From: CAWBOV01 sp963790525
GTDB lineage: Bacteria > Actinomycetota > Actinomycetes > Mycobacteriales > Jatrophihabitantaceae
Assembly (NCBI GenBank): GCA_963790525.1
Contig: CAWBOV010000002.1
Location: 620,001 to 684,000, forward strand
DNA length: 64,000 nt
Reading direction: 5' to 3'
Below are positions 53,667-63,244 of the stretch, piece after piece. A model generated the notes under the pieces. It was not told where the DNA came from, made no database searches, and saw nothing but the letters and a program-made list of their open reading frames with translations. Numbering within the stretch: position 1 is the first letter of the stretch; each line of letters starts with the position of its first letter. A program made the translations under genes and the position numbers.

Positions 53667-54182
53667 ATGACCTACCTACGCTCCCGCGCCACCTCCCTGC
53701 TCGCCGTTGCCGTGCTGCTCGCCTTCACCCTGCTCGGCGTGGGCGCGACCTCGGCGCTGGCCGCGCCGTACGGCTCGACGACGGGAGGGATCAGCACCAG
53801 CACGACCGATCCGACCCCCGGACAGCCGTTCGTCATCTCCGTCACCGGTGCAACGCCGGGCGATGCCATCGAATTCGTCCTCCACTCGCAGCCGGTCACG
53901 CTCGGGACCTTCACCGCCGCGGCCGACGGCACAGCCGGCGGCAGCGTCACGATCCCGTCCGGGTTCAGCGGCCAGCACACCGTCATCGCCACCGACAAGA
54001 CCACCGGGCAGACCTGGTCCATCGGCCTGACGCTGGCGAGTGCGCCCGTCGACAGTGGTAACTCGAACCTCCCGAACACCGGTACCGCGATCGTCGGCCT
54101 CGGCGTACTCGTCCTGGTGCTGCTCGCCGGCGGCGCCGGCCTGCTCCTGCTCGGGCGCCGGCGGCTCGAACGAACCCGCTGA
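53667..54182 (+). CDS. small cell-wall protein with LPNTG-type sorting signal
   Basis: A 171-residue secreted protein: signal peptide (cleavage after ALA near residue 33), a single Ig-like domain (TTDPTPGQPFVISVTGATPGDAIEFVLHS...), and a C-terminal sorting signal LPNTG + hydrophobic segment + GRRRLERTR. Sortases link such proteins to peptidoglycan; no sortase gene is in the window. The location between the initiating transferase and the DUF4012 gene suggests a surface protein that interacts with the polymer. A strong terminator follows. Confidence 0.87.
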   Translation: MTYLRSRATSLLAVAVLLAFTLLGVGATSALAAPYGSTTGGISTSTTDPTPGQPFVISVTGATPGDAIEFVLHSQPVTLGTFTAAADGTAGGSVTIPSGFSGQHTVIATDKTTGQTWSIGLTLASAPVDSGNSNLPNTGTAIVGLGVLVLVLLAGGAGLLLLGRRRLERTR

Positions 54183-54188
54183 CCGGCT

Positions 54189-54219
54189 CCGTCGGACCGA
54201 CCTCGGGTCGGTCCGACGG
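54189..54219 (+). terminator. perfect 14-bp hairpin after the LPXTG-type gene
   Basis: ccgtcggaccgacc (54189-54202) and ggtcggtccgacgg (54206-54219) with a TCG loop, starting 6 nt past the stop codon. No U-tract. Confidence 0.85.
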
Positions 54220-54265
54220 TCACCGTCGCCGACCTCGGCACGGGCGGCGCACAGGTCGTCGCCTG

Positions 54266-55981
54266 GTGCTGGCCGTGCCGGTCGTGCTGATCCTCGGCGC
54301 CACGGTGTGGATCCTCGTGACCGGGCTGCTGGCACGGCGCGAGCTCACGGCTATCCGGGCCGACCTCGGGCAGTTGCGTGCCGCGGTCACGGCCGGCGAC
54401 CGCTCGCGCGCCGAGGCCGTCACCGGTGATCTGACTCGACGCGCGCACCGCGCCCACGAGCTGACGGGCGGGCCGGCCTGGTGGGCGGCCGCGCAGGTGC
54501 CCGTTGTCGGCGCGCCGCTGCGAACGGTCCGCGGCGTGAGCGCGACCAGTGATGCGCTGGCGACCGGCGTCGTGCCCTCGCTGCTCGCCATCTCCTCGGC
54601 GCTGCTCCCGGTGCCGGCCCGGATGGAGGATCACACCCTCGACATCACCGCCGTCGTCCGGGTGACCCCGCAGTTGAACAGCGTCCTGGCGCGGGCTCGG
54701 CAGGAGCAGGCGCGGGTCGCGGCGCTGCCCCACCGGACCTGGCTCGGCGTCGTCGACCGCGGCGTCACCCAGTTGTCCGGCCAGCTCAACTCGCTCATCG
54801 CCCCGCTCGGCACCCTCGACCAGGTCGCACGGATCGCCCCGGTGCTGCTGGGCGATGACACCCCGCAACGCTATTTCGTGGCCTTCCAGAACGAGGCGGA
54901 GATGCGCGGGACAGGGGGTCTGCCCGGGGCGTTCGCGATCGTCGTCGCCGACCACGGCCGACTCACCTTCACCCACTTCGGCAGTGACGCCGAACTGCTC
55001 CACGTCGCCACCGGCCTCGACCTCGGCGCCGCCTATGACCGGGCCTGGCACGACTACGCGCCGACCTCGACGTACCAGAACAGCAACGTGGATCCGGATT
55101 TCCGCTACGCCGGGCGGATCTGGGCGGCGATGTGGCAGAAGGTCAGCGGCCAGCACGTCGACGGCGCGCTCGCGCTGGACCCGACCACGTTGTCCTACCT
55201 GCTCGCGGTCACCGGGCCGGCCCGGCTCGCCGACGGCTCCCAGGTCAGCGCGCGCACCATCGTGGCCCTGACCCAGAGCACCGTCTACCGCACCTTCGAC
55301 GATCAGACCGCCCGCAAGAGCTACCTGCTGGCGCTGGCCGAGGCGGCGGAGAAGAAGGTCCTGGCCGGCTCTCCCGATCTGATGGGGTTGTACCGGGCCG
55401 CGAGCCGCGCGGCCTCCGAACGGCGGCTGCTGCTGTGGAGCGCCGACGCCACGGTCGAGGCGGTCCTGGCCGGGCACCCCCTCGGTGGGGCGGTCCTGGC
55501 GACTGCTGCCCCGTACGTCCAACCGGTGATCGTGAACTACGGCGAGAACAAGCTCGACTACTACCTGTCCAGCGCTGTGGTCTGGACCAGCGCCGGATGC
55601 GGCCCCACGCGTCAGGTGACGGTCACCGTGACCCTCACCAACTCCACGCCGGCGCAGGGATTCCCGACCTACGTCACCCAGCGCCAGGACAAGCCGACCG
55701 CCCGCATCTCCACAGGGGACAGCCGTGTCCTCTTCTACTACATCGGCACAGACGGGGGGACGCTGTCCTCGATCACGGTCGCGGGCACTCCCGGGACGGT
55801 CACCCCCGGCAGCTCCGGAGGGCATCCCACGTACTCGACGCTCGTCGAGCTGCCACGGGGACGCGCGACCACGCTGGTGCTGACGCTGCGTGAGCCGGCG
55901 AGCGCGCTGGCCCCCGTGGCCGTCCAGCAGCCGATGGTCCACCCCGGGACGGTGTCGGTGCACACCGAGGCCTGCCGATGA
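54266..55981 (+). CDS. DUF4012 family protein
   Basis: A 571-residue membrane-anchored protein: one N-terminal membrane segment (residues 1-22) and a large outside domain. Conserved family block: YFVAFQNEAEMRGTGGLPGAFAIV. Members are typical of Gram-positive exopolysaccharide and cell-surface loci, and their biochemical role is unknown. Start GTG 54266 follows a CACAGG stretch and is the first plausible start after the terminator hairpin; upstream in-frame codons are possible. The downstream phosphatase start overlaps its stop (ATGA). Confidence 0.85.
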   Translation: MLAVPVVLILGATVWILVTGLLARRELTAIRADLGQLRAAVTAGDRSRAEAVTGDLTRRAHRAHELTGGPAWWAAAQVPVVGAPLRTVRGVSATSDALATGVVPSLLAISSALLPVPARMEDHTLDITAVVRVTPQLNSVLARARQEQARVAALPHRTWLGVVDRGVTQLSGQLNSLIAPLGTLDQVARIAPVLLGDDTPQRYFVAFQNEAEMRGTGGLPGAFAIVVADHGRLTFTHFGSDAELLHVATGLDLGAAYDRAWHDYAPTSTYQNSNVDPDFRYAGRIWAAMWQKVSGQHVDGALALDPTTLSYLLAVTGPARLADGSQVSARTIVALTQSTVYRTFDDQTARKSYLLALAEAAEKKVLAGSPDLMGLYRAASRAASERRLLLWSADATVEAVLAGHPLGGAVLATAAPYVQPVIVNYGENKLDYYLSSAVVWTSAGCGPTRQVTVTVTLTNSTPAQGFPTYVTQRQDKPTARISTGDSRVLFYYIGTDGGTLSSITVAGTPGTVTPGSSGGHPTYSTLVELPRGRATTLVLTLREPASALAPVAVQQPMVHPGTVSVHTEACR

Positions 55982-56601
55982 CCGCGCCGCCGGCGAGGTT
56001 CCTGGTGCTGTTCGTGTGCACGGGGAACGTGTGCCGCTCACCGGCCGCGGAGCGGCTGTTCCGCGCCAGGATGGCGCCGGGCGCGCAGGTGGTGGCGGCG
56101 AGCGCCGGAACGCACGCCCTCGTCGGGCAGGGCATCGATCCCCCGTCGGCGCAGGCGCTGCGCGAGCTGGGCATCGACCCGAGCGGGCATGTGGCGCGCC
56201 GCGTGGACGGCCCGACGCTGCGCCGCGCGGGACTGGTTCTGACCGCGACCGCGGACCAGCGCGGAGCCCTCCTGCGCAGCGAGCCCCTGATGATGTCGCG
56301 GACCTTCACCCTCCGAGAGTTCGTGCGGTTGGCCGGCGACGTCGGGGAGGCCGGCGGCGACCCCGACGCGGGAACCGGTGCGGGGACGCCCTTGGCGCGG
56401 CGCGTTCGGGCCCTGGCCGGCCTGCGCGGGCGGGTCACCGCGCCCGGCCCGGGTGCCGACGACATCGCCGACCCTTATCTGCGCCCGGCCGATGTCGCCC
56501 GCAGCACCGTCGCCGGCATCGCCGAGGCGGTGGACGGGCTCATCCGCGCGCTCGGCTTCGAGACCGCATGGGATATGCGATCCCCCGGCTCCCGGACGTA
56601 G
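55978..56601 (+). CDS. low-molecular-weight protein-tyrosine phosphatase family protein
   Basis: A 207-residue LMW-PTP. The catalytic P-loop VCTGNVCRSP carries the nucleophilic Cys and Arg, and the acid Asp is in DDIADPY near residue 163. It is longer than the typical 150-residue enzyme through an insert around residues 105-150 that is rich in Gly/Arg. It probably dephosphorylates the BY-kinase at 50323 in this locus. The ATG overlaps the DUF4012 stop. Confidence 0.9.
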   Translation: MTAPPARFLVLFVCTGNVCRSPAAERLFRARMAPGAQVVAASAGTHALVGQGIDPPSAQALRELGIDPSGHVARRVDGPTLRRAGLVLTATADQRGALLRSEPLMMSRTFTLREFVRLAGDVGEAGGDPDAGTGAGTPLARRVRALAGLRGRVTAPGPGADDIADPYLRPADVARSTVAGIAEAVDGLIRALGFETAWDMRSPGSRT

Positions 56602-56706
56602 CACGGGTTCCGGCGGCAAACGTCGCGGCTCGGTGACGCGATGCGATGCGCTGTCCGTCCTACCCGGATCCAGGCCGCGCGTGGCCGGTGATTCGGGTAG
56701 GACTTC

Positions 56707-56783
<77 letters not shown>

Positions 56784-56869
56784 GTGGCCGCAGGCAACTA
56801 TAGCCGACGTGGGCGGGGCGCCGATCCTCGCCTCGGGCACACCTCGCCGGGAGTCCGGCGCGACGCCGA

Positions 56870-57763
56870 TCAGACCGCGTCGCGCGGCACCAGGGTGAGC
56901 AGCGAGGCTTCCGGGCGGCAGGCGAAGCGGATCGGCATGTACGGGTTCGTCCCGAGGCCGGCGCACACGTGGAACCACATCCGCTCGTCCCAGCGGTGCA
57001 GCCAGCGGGCCCGGTGCACGTCGATGCCGCAGTTGGTGACGATCGCCGGCCCGAACGGCACCCGCACCTGCCCGCCGTGGGTGTGGCCGGCAAGCACCAG
57101 GTCGTAGCCGTCCGTCGCGAACGACTCCAGCAGTGGCGGCTCGGGGGAGTGCATGACGCCGATCCGGACCGCCGCGGTGTCGTCGGCCGCGCCGGCCACG
57201 AGCTCGTAGCGCGCCTTGCGCAGATGCGGGTCGTCCAGCCCGGCCAGCGCCACAGCGGCACCCTTGACCGCGAGGCGGCTCCGCACATGGGTCAGATCCG
57301 TCCAGCCCTGCTCGACCATCGCGGCGGCCAGCTCCGCCCACGGCATCGTCTCGCCCTTAGGGCGCACCTTGTCCGGAGTGAAGTACCGCGTCGGCGTGCT
57401 GCGGACCGGGGCGTAGTAGTCGTTGTTGCCCGGGACGAACACGGCGGGGACGTCGGCGAGCGGGCGGAGGGTGCGCAGGATGTCCGGGATCGCCGACACC
57501 TCGGAGATCGTGTCCCCGGTGTTGATGACCAGATCCGGCTCCAGGCGGGCCAGCGCGGCGATCCAGCGCTGCTTGCGCGCCTGGGCGGAGGTGATGTGCA
57601 GGTCGGAGACGTGCAGCACCCGCAGCGCGGGTGTCCCCGGGTCCAGGACCGGGACGGTGAAGCGGCGCAGCGTGTAGAGGTTGCGCTCCACGGCCCCGGC
57701 GTACACGAGCCCGGCCACCCCGGCGCCGGTGACACCGGCCAGTGCCCGCACGGTCCTGTTCAT
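56870..57763 (-). CDS. metallophosphoesterase
   Basis: A 297-residue calcineurin-like phosphoesterase with N-terminal signal-anchor-like segment, then metal-site motifs HVSDLHI, NTGDT, PGNNDYY and GHTHGGQVRVPFG, as in YkuE/YaeI-type enzymes. The substrate is unknown; the related YaeI hydrolyses phosphodiesters. In mycobacteria a homologue sits next to ponA2, as here, with YqeY between. Confidence 0.9.
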   Translation of the reverse strand: MNRTVRALAGVTGAGVAGLVYAGAVERNLYTLRRFTVPVLDPGTPALRVLHVSDLHITSAQARKQRWIAALARLEPDLVINTGDTISEVSAIPDILRTLRPLADVPAVFVPGNNDYYAPVRSTPTRYFTPDKVRPKGETMPWAELAAAMVEQGWTDLTHVRSRLAVKGAAVALAGLDDPHLRKARYELVAGAADDTAAVRIGVMHSPEPPLLESFATDGYDLVLAGHTHGGQVRVPFGPAIVTNCGIDVHRARWLHRWDERMWFHVCAGLGTNPYMPIRFACRPEASLLTLVPRDAV

Positions 57764-57822
57764 GCTCCCGAGGGTAGTGCGGACCGGCGAATCGGCTGGC
57801 TCTGGCCGGTTACCGTGGATGC

Positions 57823-58275
57823 ATGTCCGCTCTCAAAGCACGCCTGCAGTCCGACCTGACCACGTCCATGAAGGCGCGCGACGAACTCCGCCTGGCCACG
57901 ATCCGGATGACCCTGTCGGCGATCACCGAGGAGGAGGTCGCCGGCAAGTCGGCCCGCGAGCTGTCCGACGAGGACGTGCTGCGCGTGATCACCCGCGAGG
58001 CCAAGAAGCGCCGCGAGTCCGCCGAGGCCTACGACGCCGCCCACCGCCCCGAGCTCGCCGCCCGGGAACGCGCCGAGGGCGGCGTGCTCGAGACCTACCT
58101 GCCCGCCCAGCTCGACGACGCCGAGCTCGCCGAGCTCGTGCGCGCCGCCGTGGCCGAGGCCGGTGCCACCGAGCCCCGGCAGATGGGCGCGGTCATGAAG
58201 CTCGTCCAGCCGCAGGTCGCCGGTCGGGCGGACGGCAAGCGGGTCAGCGACGAGGTGCGCCGCCAGCTCAGCTGA
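57823..58275 (+). CDS. GatB/YqeY domain protein
   Basis: A 150-residue YqeY-like protein with N-terminal LKARLQSDLTTSMKARDELRLATIRM and C-terminal MGAVMKLVQPQVAGRADGKRVSDEVRRQL helix bundle. The domain resembles the tRNA-binding tail of GatB. Its role is unknown. It is divergent from the metallophosphoesterase and convergent with ponA2, from which the 45-bp palindrome separates it. Confidence 0.9.
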   Translation: MSALKARLQSDLTTSMKARDELRLATIRMTLSAITEEEVAGKSARELSDEDVLRVITREAKKRRESAEAYDAAHRPELAARERAEGGVLETYLPAQLDDAELAELVRAAVAEAGATEPRQMGAVMKLVQPQVAGRADGKRVSDEVRRQLS

Positions 58276-58278
58276 CCG

Positions 58279-58323
58279 CGAGAGCACGCCCGACCACCCG
58301 TGCGGGGGAGAACCGTGCTCTCG
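58279..58323. repeat. 45-bp palindromic intergenic element, copy C, terminator-like
   Basis: Perfect 10-bp arms CGAGAGCACG (58279-58288) and CGTGCTCTCG (58314-58323). It lies 3 nt after the YqeY stop and 25 nt before the convergent ponA2 stop, so it can terminate both. Confidence 0.75.
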
Positions 58324-58347
58324 TCGGCGCTGTGACCGGCCGGCGGG

Positions 58348-60822
58348 TCAGCCGCCGTGACGGCCGTGGCCGCGACCGGTCGGCTTCGTCGTCGGGCCGG
58401 TGGTGGGCGTGTTGCCGCCCGTCGGGGTCTTGGTCTTGGTGTGCTTGATGACCGGCGGCGGCGGGGTGACGAGCTGCTTGCCGTTGCTCACGCAGTAGTA
58501 GACGGTCGACTTCGAGGAGTTCGGGACGGCGTAGCCCGGGCCGTTGTAGGCGATCACGCCCGGGGGCAGGTTGCTGCCGCACTCGATGGGGTACTCGACC
58601 GGCTTGAACCCGAGCGCCGTGAGCTGCGGGATCGCGTCCGCCGGCGTCTGCCCGACCACCGAGGGCACCTGCTGGGCACCGTCGATGCTGTCGGGCTGGC
58701 GCCAGTCCCAGGACTTGCTGCCGACGTAGGACCCGAGCGCGTTGATCCAGAGCGTCGCGGAGTAGGCGCCGAACGTGTCCGAGGTGTTCTGGCCGAGGCC
58801 GGGGATGTCCACCGTCTGGGTCGGGTTCGTGAAGTTGAACACCGCGCTGGCGGCGGTCAGCGTGGGCGTCATGCCGACGAACCAGAGTGCCGAGTTCTGG
58901 CCGTTGTCCTGGCCGCGCTGCGGGCCGGACTGGTAGCTGGCGTTGTTGGTGCCGGTCTTGGCCGCCACCAGGTGGTTGGTCTCGCCGTACTGGTTGTAGA
59001 ACGAGCTGAACTGGCTGTTCGCCGTGCCACCGCCGCCGTACTCGGTGTCGCCCTCCATCATGTCGATGGCCGTGCGGGCCACCCACTGGCTCATCTTGCG
59101 CTCGCAGGTCGCCTGCTTGAACGCCACCGGCTTCTTGTCCGGCCCGGTGATCGACAGGACCGGCCGCGGCGAGCAGAGCACGCCGTCGTTGGCCGCGGCG
59201 CTGTAGGCGGAGGTGAGTTCCAGCGGGCTGGTGCTCTCCTGGCCGATGGTGAACGTGTAGCTGTTGTTGTCCACGCGGTTCTGGGCGATCGTCTTGCCGT
59301 TGGACTCCTTGGCGTTGAGTGCGTTCATGCCGAGGTTCTGGGCGGTCTTGACGATCGTCGAGAGGTCGCAGTTGAAGAACTGGTCCTCCAGGCCGACGAA
59401 GTAGGTGTTGGAGGACTGGACGAGGGCATCACGCAGGGACAGCGTCGGGCGGTAGTTGCCGGCGTTGGCGATGCCGTTGCTCTCCACGGACCGGTCCTCA
59501 CCGCAGTTGCGCGGGAAGTAGCGCTGGGGGAACGCGCCCGCTGTCGTGAGCTGCTGCGTGGTCTGCATGCCCGCGGTCAGCGCCGCGATCGTCGAGAAGT
59601 ACTTGTACGTCGAGCCGGAGCCCGCGACCGGCTTCGTGAACACCGGGATCGAGGTGTACCGGCGGTTGTTGGGGTGGGCGTTGCCGTAGTTGTAGAGCTT
59701 GCTCGTCGCCATCGACATGATCTCGCCGTTGCGCGGATCGATGGCGGGGATCGCGGCCGTGGTCGGGGAACTGGCCGTGAAGTCCCTGAAGAGGCTCTTC
59801 TGCGCCTTGTTCTGCAGTGCCGGGTCGATCGACGTGCGGATGGTCAGCCCGTCGTTGTCGATCGCGTCGAGGGTCAGCCCGCCGGTGGTGGTCAGCCAGT
59901 TGACGACGTAGTCGCAGAAGAAGCCGACGTTGGCGATCGCCTTGTCGTCGGAGAACGCGCAGCCCTGCTCCGGCGTCGGCGCCGCCTTCGTGGCCAGCGT
60001 GATCGGGGTCTTCTTGTAGGCGGCGGCCTTCGCGGCGCTGAGGTCCCCGACGGCGACCATGTTGTCGATGACCTCGTCCCGGCGCTGCTTGGCGGCCTTG
60101 TAGTTCTGGAACGGGTCGTAGAGCGTCGGGTCCTTCACCAGCCCGACGAGCACCGCCGACTGCGGGACGGTCAGCTGGCTGGAGTTCACCCCGAAGTAGG
60201 TCTCGGCGGCGACCTGGATGCCGTAGGACTGCTCGCCGAAGTAGGCGATGTTGAAGTACTTCTCCAGGATCTGGGCCTTGGTGTACTTCTTCTCCAGCGC
60301 GAGGGCGCACCGAGCCTCGTAGATCTTGCGGTCCAGGGTCTGGTCGATCGCGGCCTGGCGCTCGGCGTCGGTCTTGGCCTGGTAGTAGCGCACCTGCTTG
60401 ACGTACTGCTGGGTGATCGTCGACGCGCCCTGGGTCGCGCCGTTGGACTCGTTCAGCGCCGCCCGGAGCAGGCCGCGGGGGTCGACTCCGTGGTGGGAGT
60501 AGAAGCGGCGGTCCTCGGTGTCGATCAGTGCCTGCTGCGTGGTCTTCGGCACCTGGCCGAGCGAAACGGTCTGCCGGTTGTAGGCGAACAGGGTCGCGAT
60601 CGGGGTGCCGTCGCGGGCGACGATCTTCGTCGTCTGCTGGAGCTGCGTCTCCTTGAGGTCGCACGTGGTGTTCAGGAACTTGTTCGTCCCGGCGTTCGCC
60701 GCCGCGCCGATTCCGGCGACGTACGGGATCAGGAAACCCGCTCCGAGCACACCGGCGACCACCAGGACGGCGACCAGTTTGATGAGCGTGAGCGGTACCT
60801 GAACACCTCGGGAAGCAGCCAC
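58348..60822 (-). CDS. ponA2: class A penicillin-binding protein with PASTA domain, PonA2-like
   Basis: An 824-residue bifunctional peptidoglycan synthase. N-terminal membrane anchor, glycosyltransferase 51 domain with TEDRRFYSHHGVDPRGLLRA (catalytic Glu) and ASTITQQYVKQ, transpeptidase domain with the serine in SGSTYKYF, SSN in VQSSNTYFVG and KTGTNN. A PASTA domain (QVPSVVGQTPADAIPQL) and a Pro/Thr/Lys tail end the protein. It polymerises and crosslinks the cell wall. GTG 60822 was chosen; no strong SD is seen. Next to metallophosphoesterase and ArsA-like genes as in mycobacteria. Confidence 0.93.
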   Translation of the reverse strand: MAASRGVQVPLTLIKLVAVLVVAGVLGAGFLIPYVAGIGAAANAGTNKFLNTTCDLKETQLQQTTKIVARDGTPIATLFAYNRQTVSLGQVPKTTQQALIDTEDRRFYSHHGVDPRGLLRAALNESNGATQGASTITQQYVKQVRYYQAKTDAERQAAIDQTLDRKIYEARCALALEKKYTKAQILEKYFNIAYFGEQSYGIQVAAETYFGVNSSQLTVPQSAVLVGLVKDPTLYDPFQNYKAAKQRRDEVIDNMVAVGDLSAAKAAAYKKTPITLATKAAPTPEQGCAFSDDKAIANVGFFCDYVVNWLTTTGGLTLDAIDNDGLTIRTSIDPALQNKAQKSLFRDFTASSPTTAAIPAIDPRNGEIMSMATSKLYNYGNAHPNNRRYTSIPVFTKPVAGSGSTYKYFSTIAALTAGMQTTQQLTTAGAFPQRYFPRNCGEDRSVESNGIANAGNYRPTLSLRDALVQSSNTYFVGLEDQFFNCDLSTIVKTAQNLGMNALNAKESNGKTIAQNRVDNNSYTFTIGQESTSPLELTSAYSAAANDGVLCSPRPVLSITGPDKKPVAFKQATCERKMSQWVARTAIDMMEGDTEYGGGGTANSQFSSFYNQYGETNHLVAAKTGTNNASYQSGPQRGQDNGQNSALWFVGMTPTLTAASAVFNFTNPTQTVDIPGLGQNTSDTFGAYSATLWINALGSYVGSKSWDWRQPDSIDGAQQVPSVVGQTPADAIPQLTALGFKPVEYPIECGSNLPPGVIAYNGPGYAVPNSSKSTVYYCVSNGKQLVTPPPPVIKHTKTKTPTGGNTPTTGPTTKPTGRGHGRHGG

Positions 60823-60924
60823 GTGGCAAGAGAATACCGGGATCGGCTGAGTGTGGGGGCCCGTCGACACCGTATGCCCGGTTTCTGGGGGTGGCGTGAG
60901 AGACCGGCAGGAGCCCGATGAGCC

Positions 60925-62085
60925 TCAGCTCTCCTTGGCCAGCAGCTCCCCGACGGTGCGCAGGCCGGCGGCGTCGTGGACGTCCGACGGCAGGGCGGGA
61001 ACGTGCACGGTGGGCACCGTCGGGTGGGCGGCGGCGAAGCGGCGCGCCATCCGCTGGTCACCCGCGGCGGCCGCGGCGATCTCGGCGTGCACGCGCAGGG
61101 CGGCTGCGGCCAGCACACCGGCGCGGCTGGTGTCGGCGTCGAGCCGGTCGGCCGCTGCCTCGGCGGCGCGGGCGCTCAGCGGCGCCGAGGTGACGTGCAC
61201 CCGGTTGATGACCAGACCCGCCAGCGGCATCTGTTCGCTGCTGAGGCGCTCGACGAAGAACGACGCCTCGCGGAGCGCGTCGGGCTCGGGGGAGGCCACC
61301 ACGACGAAGGCGGTTCCCGGGGCCTTGAGGAGCTGGTAGGTGTGTTCGGCGCGCTCGCGGAACCCGCCGAACATCGTCTCCAGGGAGGAGACGAAGGACG
61401 CGACGTCGGTGAGCAGCTCGCTGCCCAGGATCTTGGTCAGGATCCGGGTGAAGAGGGTGAACGACGCGGAGACGACCTTCAGGTAGGCCCGCCCGCCGGC
61501 CCGCGCCGGGGACGTGATCAGCCGGATCATGCGCCCGTCGAGGAACCGTCCGAGGCGTTTGGGCGCGTCGAGGAAGTCCAGGGCCGACCGGCTGGGCGGG
61601 GTGTCGACGATGATGAGGTCCCACTCGGCGCCCGCGTCGTCCATCTGCTCGCGCAGCTGCGACAGCTTCTCCATCGCCATGTACTCCTGCGTCCCGGAGA
61701 ACGACGACGACAGCGACTGGTAGAAGGGGTTCGCGAAGATCTGCTCGGCGCGCTCGGGGGTGCTGTGGGCGGACACGACGTCGTCGAAGGTCCGCTTCAT
61801 GTCGAGCATCATCGCGAAGAGCTTCCCGCCCGCCGCGCCGTCGACTCCGGTGACCTCGCGCGGGGTGTTGTCGAGTTCGGTGAGGCCGAGGGACTGGGCC
61901 AGCCGGCGCGCGGGGTCGATGGTCATGACGACCACCGAACGCCCCGCCTCCGCCGCGCGCATGCCCAGCGCGGCCGCGGTCGTCGTCTTGCCGACGCCGC
62001 CGCTGCCGCAGGTGACGATCACCTGGGTCGCGGGGTCGGCCAGCAGCGCGTCCACGTCCAGCCGGGGCGCGGTCGCCGTGGCCAT
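60925..62085 (-). CDS. ArsA/GET3-family ATPase
   Basis: A 386-residue P-loop ATPase of the anion-transporting ATPase group with the deviant Walker A CGSGGVGKTTTAA, switch I DPARRL and LIIVDTPPSRSALDFL. Bacterial members of this paired type have no proven function; arsenite export is unlikely without an ArsB. The start overlaps the stop of its paralogue upstream (TGATG), so both are co-translated, probably forming a heterodimer. Confidence 0.92.
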   Translation of the reverse strand: MATATAPRLDVDALLADPATQVIVTCGSGGVGKTTTAAALGMRAAEAGRSVVVMTIDPARRLAQSLGLTELDNTPREVTGVDGAAGGKLFAMMLDMKRTFDDVVSAHSTPERAEQIFANPFYQSLSSSFSGTQEYMAMEKLSQLREQMDDAGAEWDLIIVDTPPSRSALDFLDAPKRLGRFLDGRMIRLITSPARAGGRAYLKVVSASFTLFTRILTKILGSELLTDVASFVSSLETMFGGFRERAEHTYQLLKAPGTAFVVVASPEPDALREASFFVERLSSEQMPLAGLVINRVHVTSAPLSARAAEAAADRLDADTSRAGVLAAAALRVHAEIAAAAAGDQRMARRFAAAHPTVPTVHVPALPSDVHDAAGLRTVGELLAKES

Positions 62086-63107
62086 CACGCGGCCCGGTTC
62101 TCGGGCGCCAGGATGTGCGGCGCCAGGATCTCGGCCAGCTCGTACAGGCTGCCCAGGTCGATGGGCGGGCTCAGCTCGGGCAGCCGGACGGTTGCCAGCC
62201 GGGCGGCGTCCAGTCGCTCGGCGTTGCTCTCCTGCACCTGCTGGCGCAGGTCGTAGTCGGCCAGCTCGTCGGCCAGCGGCGCGGCCAGCGCGGTGTCGAC
62301 GCCGGCTGCCGTGAGGCCCTCGATGAGCGTCGTCAGGTCGTTCGCGCGGCCGTTCTTGCTGCGCTTGACCACGCCGGCACCGAAGAGTTCCGGCCGGGCC
62401 CGGTTCACGATCGCGAGTCCCAGGGGGAACCCGGATCCGGTCAGCTCCGCGGCGGCGTCGAGGGTCTCCTGGACGGGCATCTCCTCGAGCAGCGTGACCA
62501 GGTGGACCGCCGTCCGCGCGCTGTGCAGCACCTCGATGACGCCCTGGCTCTGCCGGTGGATGGGCCCGACCTTGGTCAGCCCGGCGACGTCCTTGGTGAC
62601 GTCCAGGAACTGGCGGATGCGCCCGGTCGGCGGGGCGTCCAGCACGACGGCGTCGTAGACCCGGGCGCCGTCCTTCTGCTTGCGCGTCACGGCCTCCTTC
62701 ACCTTGCCGGTGAGCAGGACGTCGCGCAGCCCCGGGGCGATGGTCGTGACGAAGTCGATGGCGCCCATGGAGCGCAGGGCCCGCCCGGCGCGCTTGAGGT
62801 TGTAGAACATCTCGAGGTACTCCAGCATCGCCAGCTCGGGGTCGACCGCCAGCCCGTAGACCTCGCCCCCGCCCGGCGCGTTGGCCAGCCGCTTCTCCTC
62901 GTACGGCAGTGGCGCGGTGTCGAAGAGCTGAGCCAGACCCTGCCGGCCCTCGACCTCGACGAGCAGGACCCGCCGACCACCCGTGGCGAGCGCGATCGCC
63001 AGGGCTGCCGCGACCGTGGTCTTGCCGGTGCCGCCCTTGCCGCTGACGACGTGGAGGGACGCGCTGACGGGGGCCGTGCTGATGGGTCCCTGGGGCGAGT
63101 CCGGCAT
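62085..63107 (-). CDS. ArsA/GET3-family ATPase, first gene of the pair
   Basis: A 340-residue paralogue of the next gene with Walker A SGKGGTGKTTVAA, LVEVEGRQGLAQLF switch I region and VVLDAPPTGRIRQFLD. In mycobacteria the equivalent pair (Rv3679/Rv3680) lies between ponA2/whiB4 and a RidA-like gene; here RidA is divergent and the pair keeps that neighbourhood. It starts at an ATG and is followed by the second ATPase with one-base overlap. Confidence 0.92.
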   Translation of the reverse strand: MPDSPQGPISTAPVSASLHVVSGKGGTGKTTVAAALAIALATGGRRVLLVEVEGRQGLAQLFDTAPLPYEEKRLANAPGGGEVYGLAVDPELAMLEYLEMFYNLKRAGRALRSMGAIDFVTTIAPGLRDVLLTGKVKEAVTRKQKDGARVYDAVVLDAPPTGRIRQFLDVTKDVAGLTKVGPIHRQSQGVIEVLHSARTAVHLVTLLEEMPVQETLDAAAELTGSGFPLGLAIVNRARPELFGAGVVKRSKNGRANDLTTLIEGLTAAGVDTALAAPLADELADYDLRQQVQESNAERLDAARLATVRLPELSPPIDLGSLYELAEILAPHILAPENRAA

Positions 63108-63244
63108 CAGCCGAGCTTATGCGAGCCGGTCCGCGCGGGAGCGTTGAGCGGGCGGGTCAGTGAGCTGACAGTCAGTCGCCCGGGGCGGCGCGGGCGGTAA
63201 CGTCGGCCCATCCCATTGCCGCCGCCCCCGAGCCGAGGACGCAC

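Noticed and set aside
58357..60921. 854-codon plus-strand frame antisense to ponA2
   Set aside because: Mirror of a confirmed penicillin-binding protein; composition is Arg/Val/Gly-rich noise.
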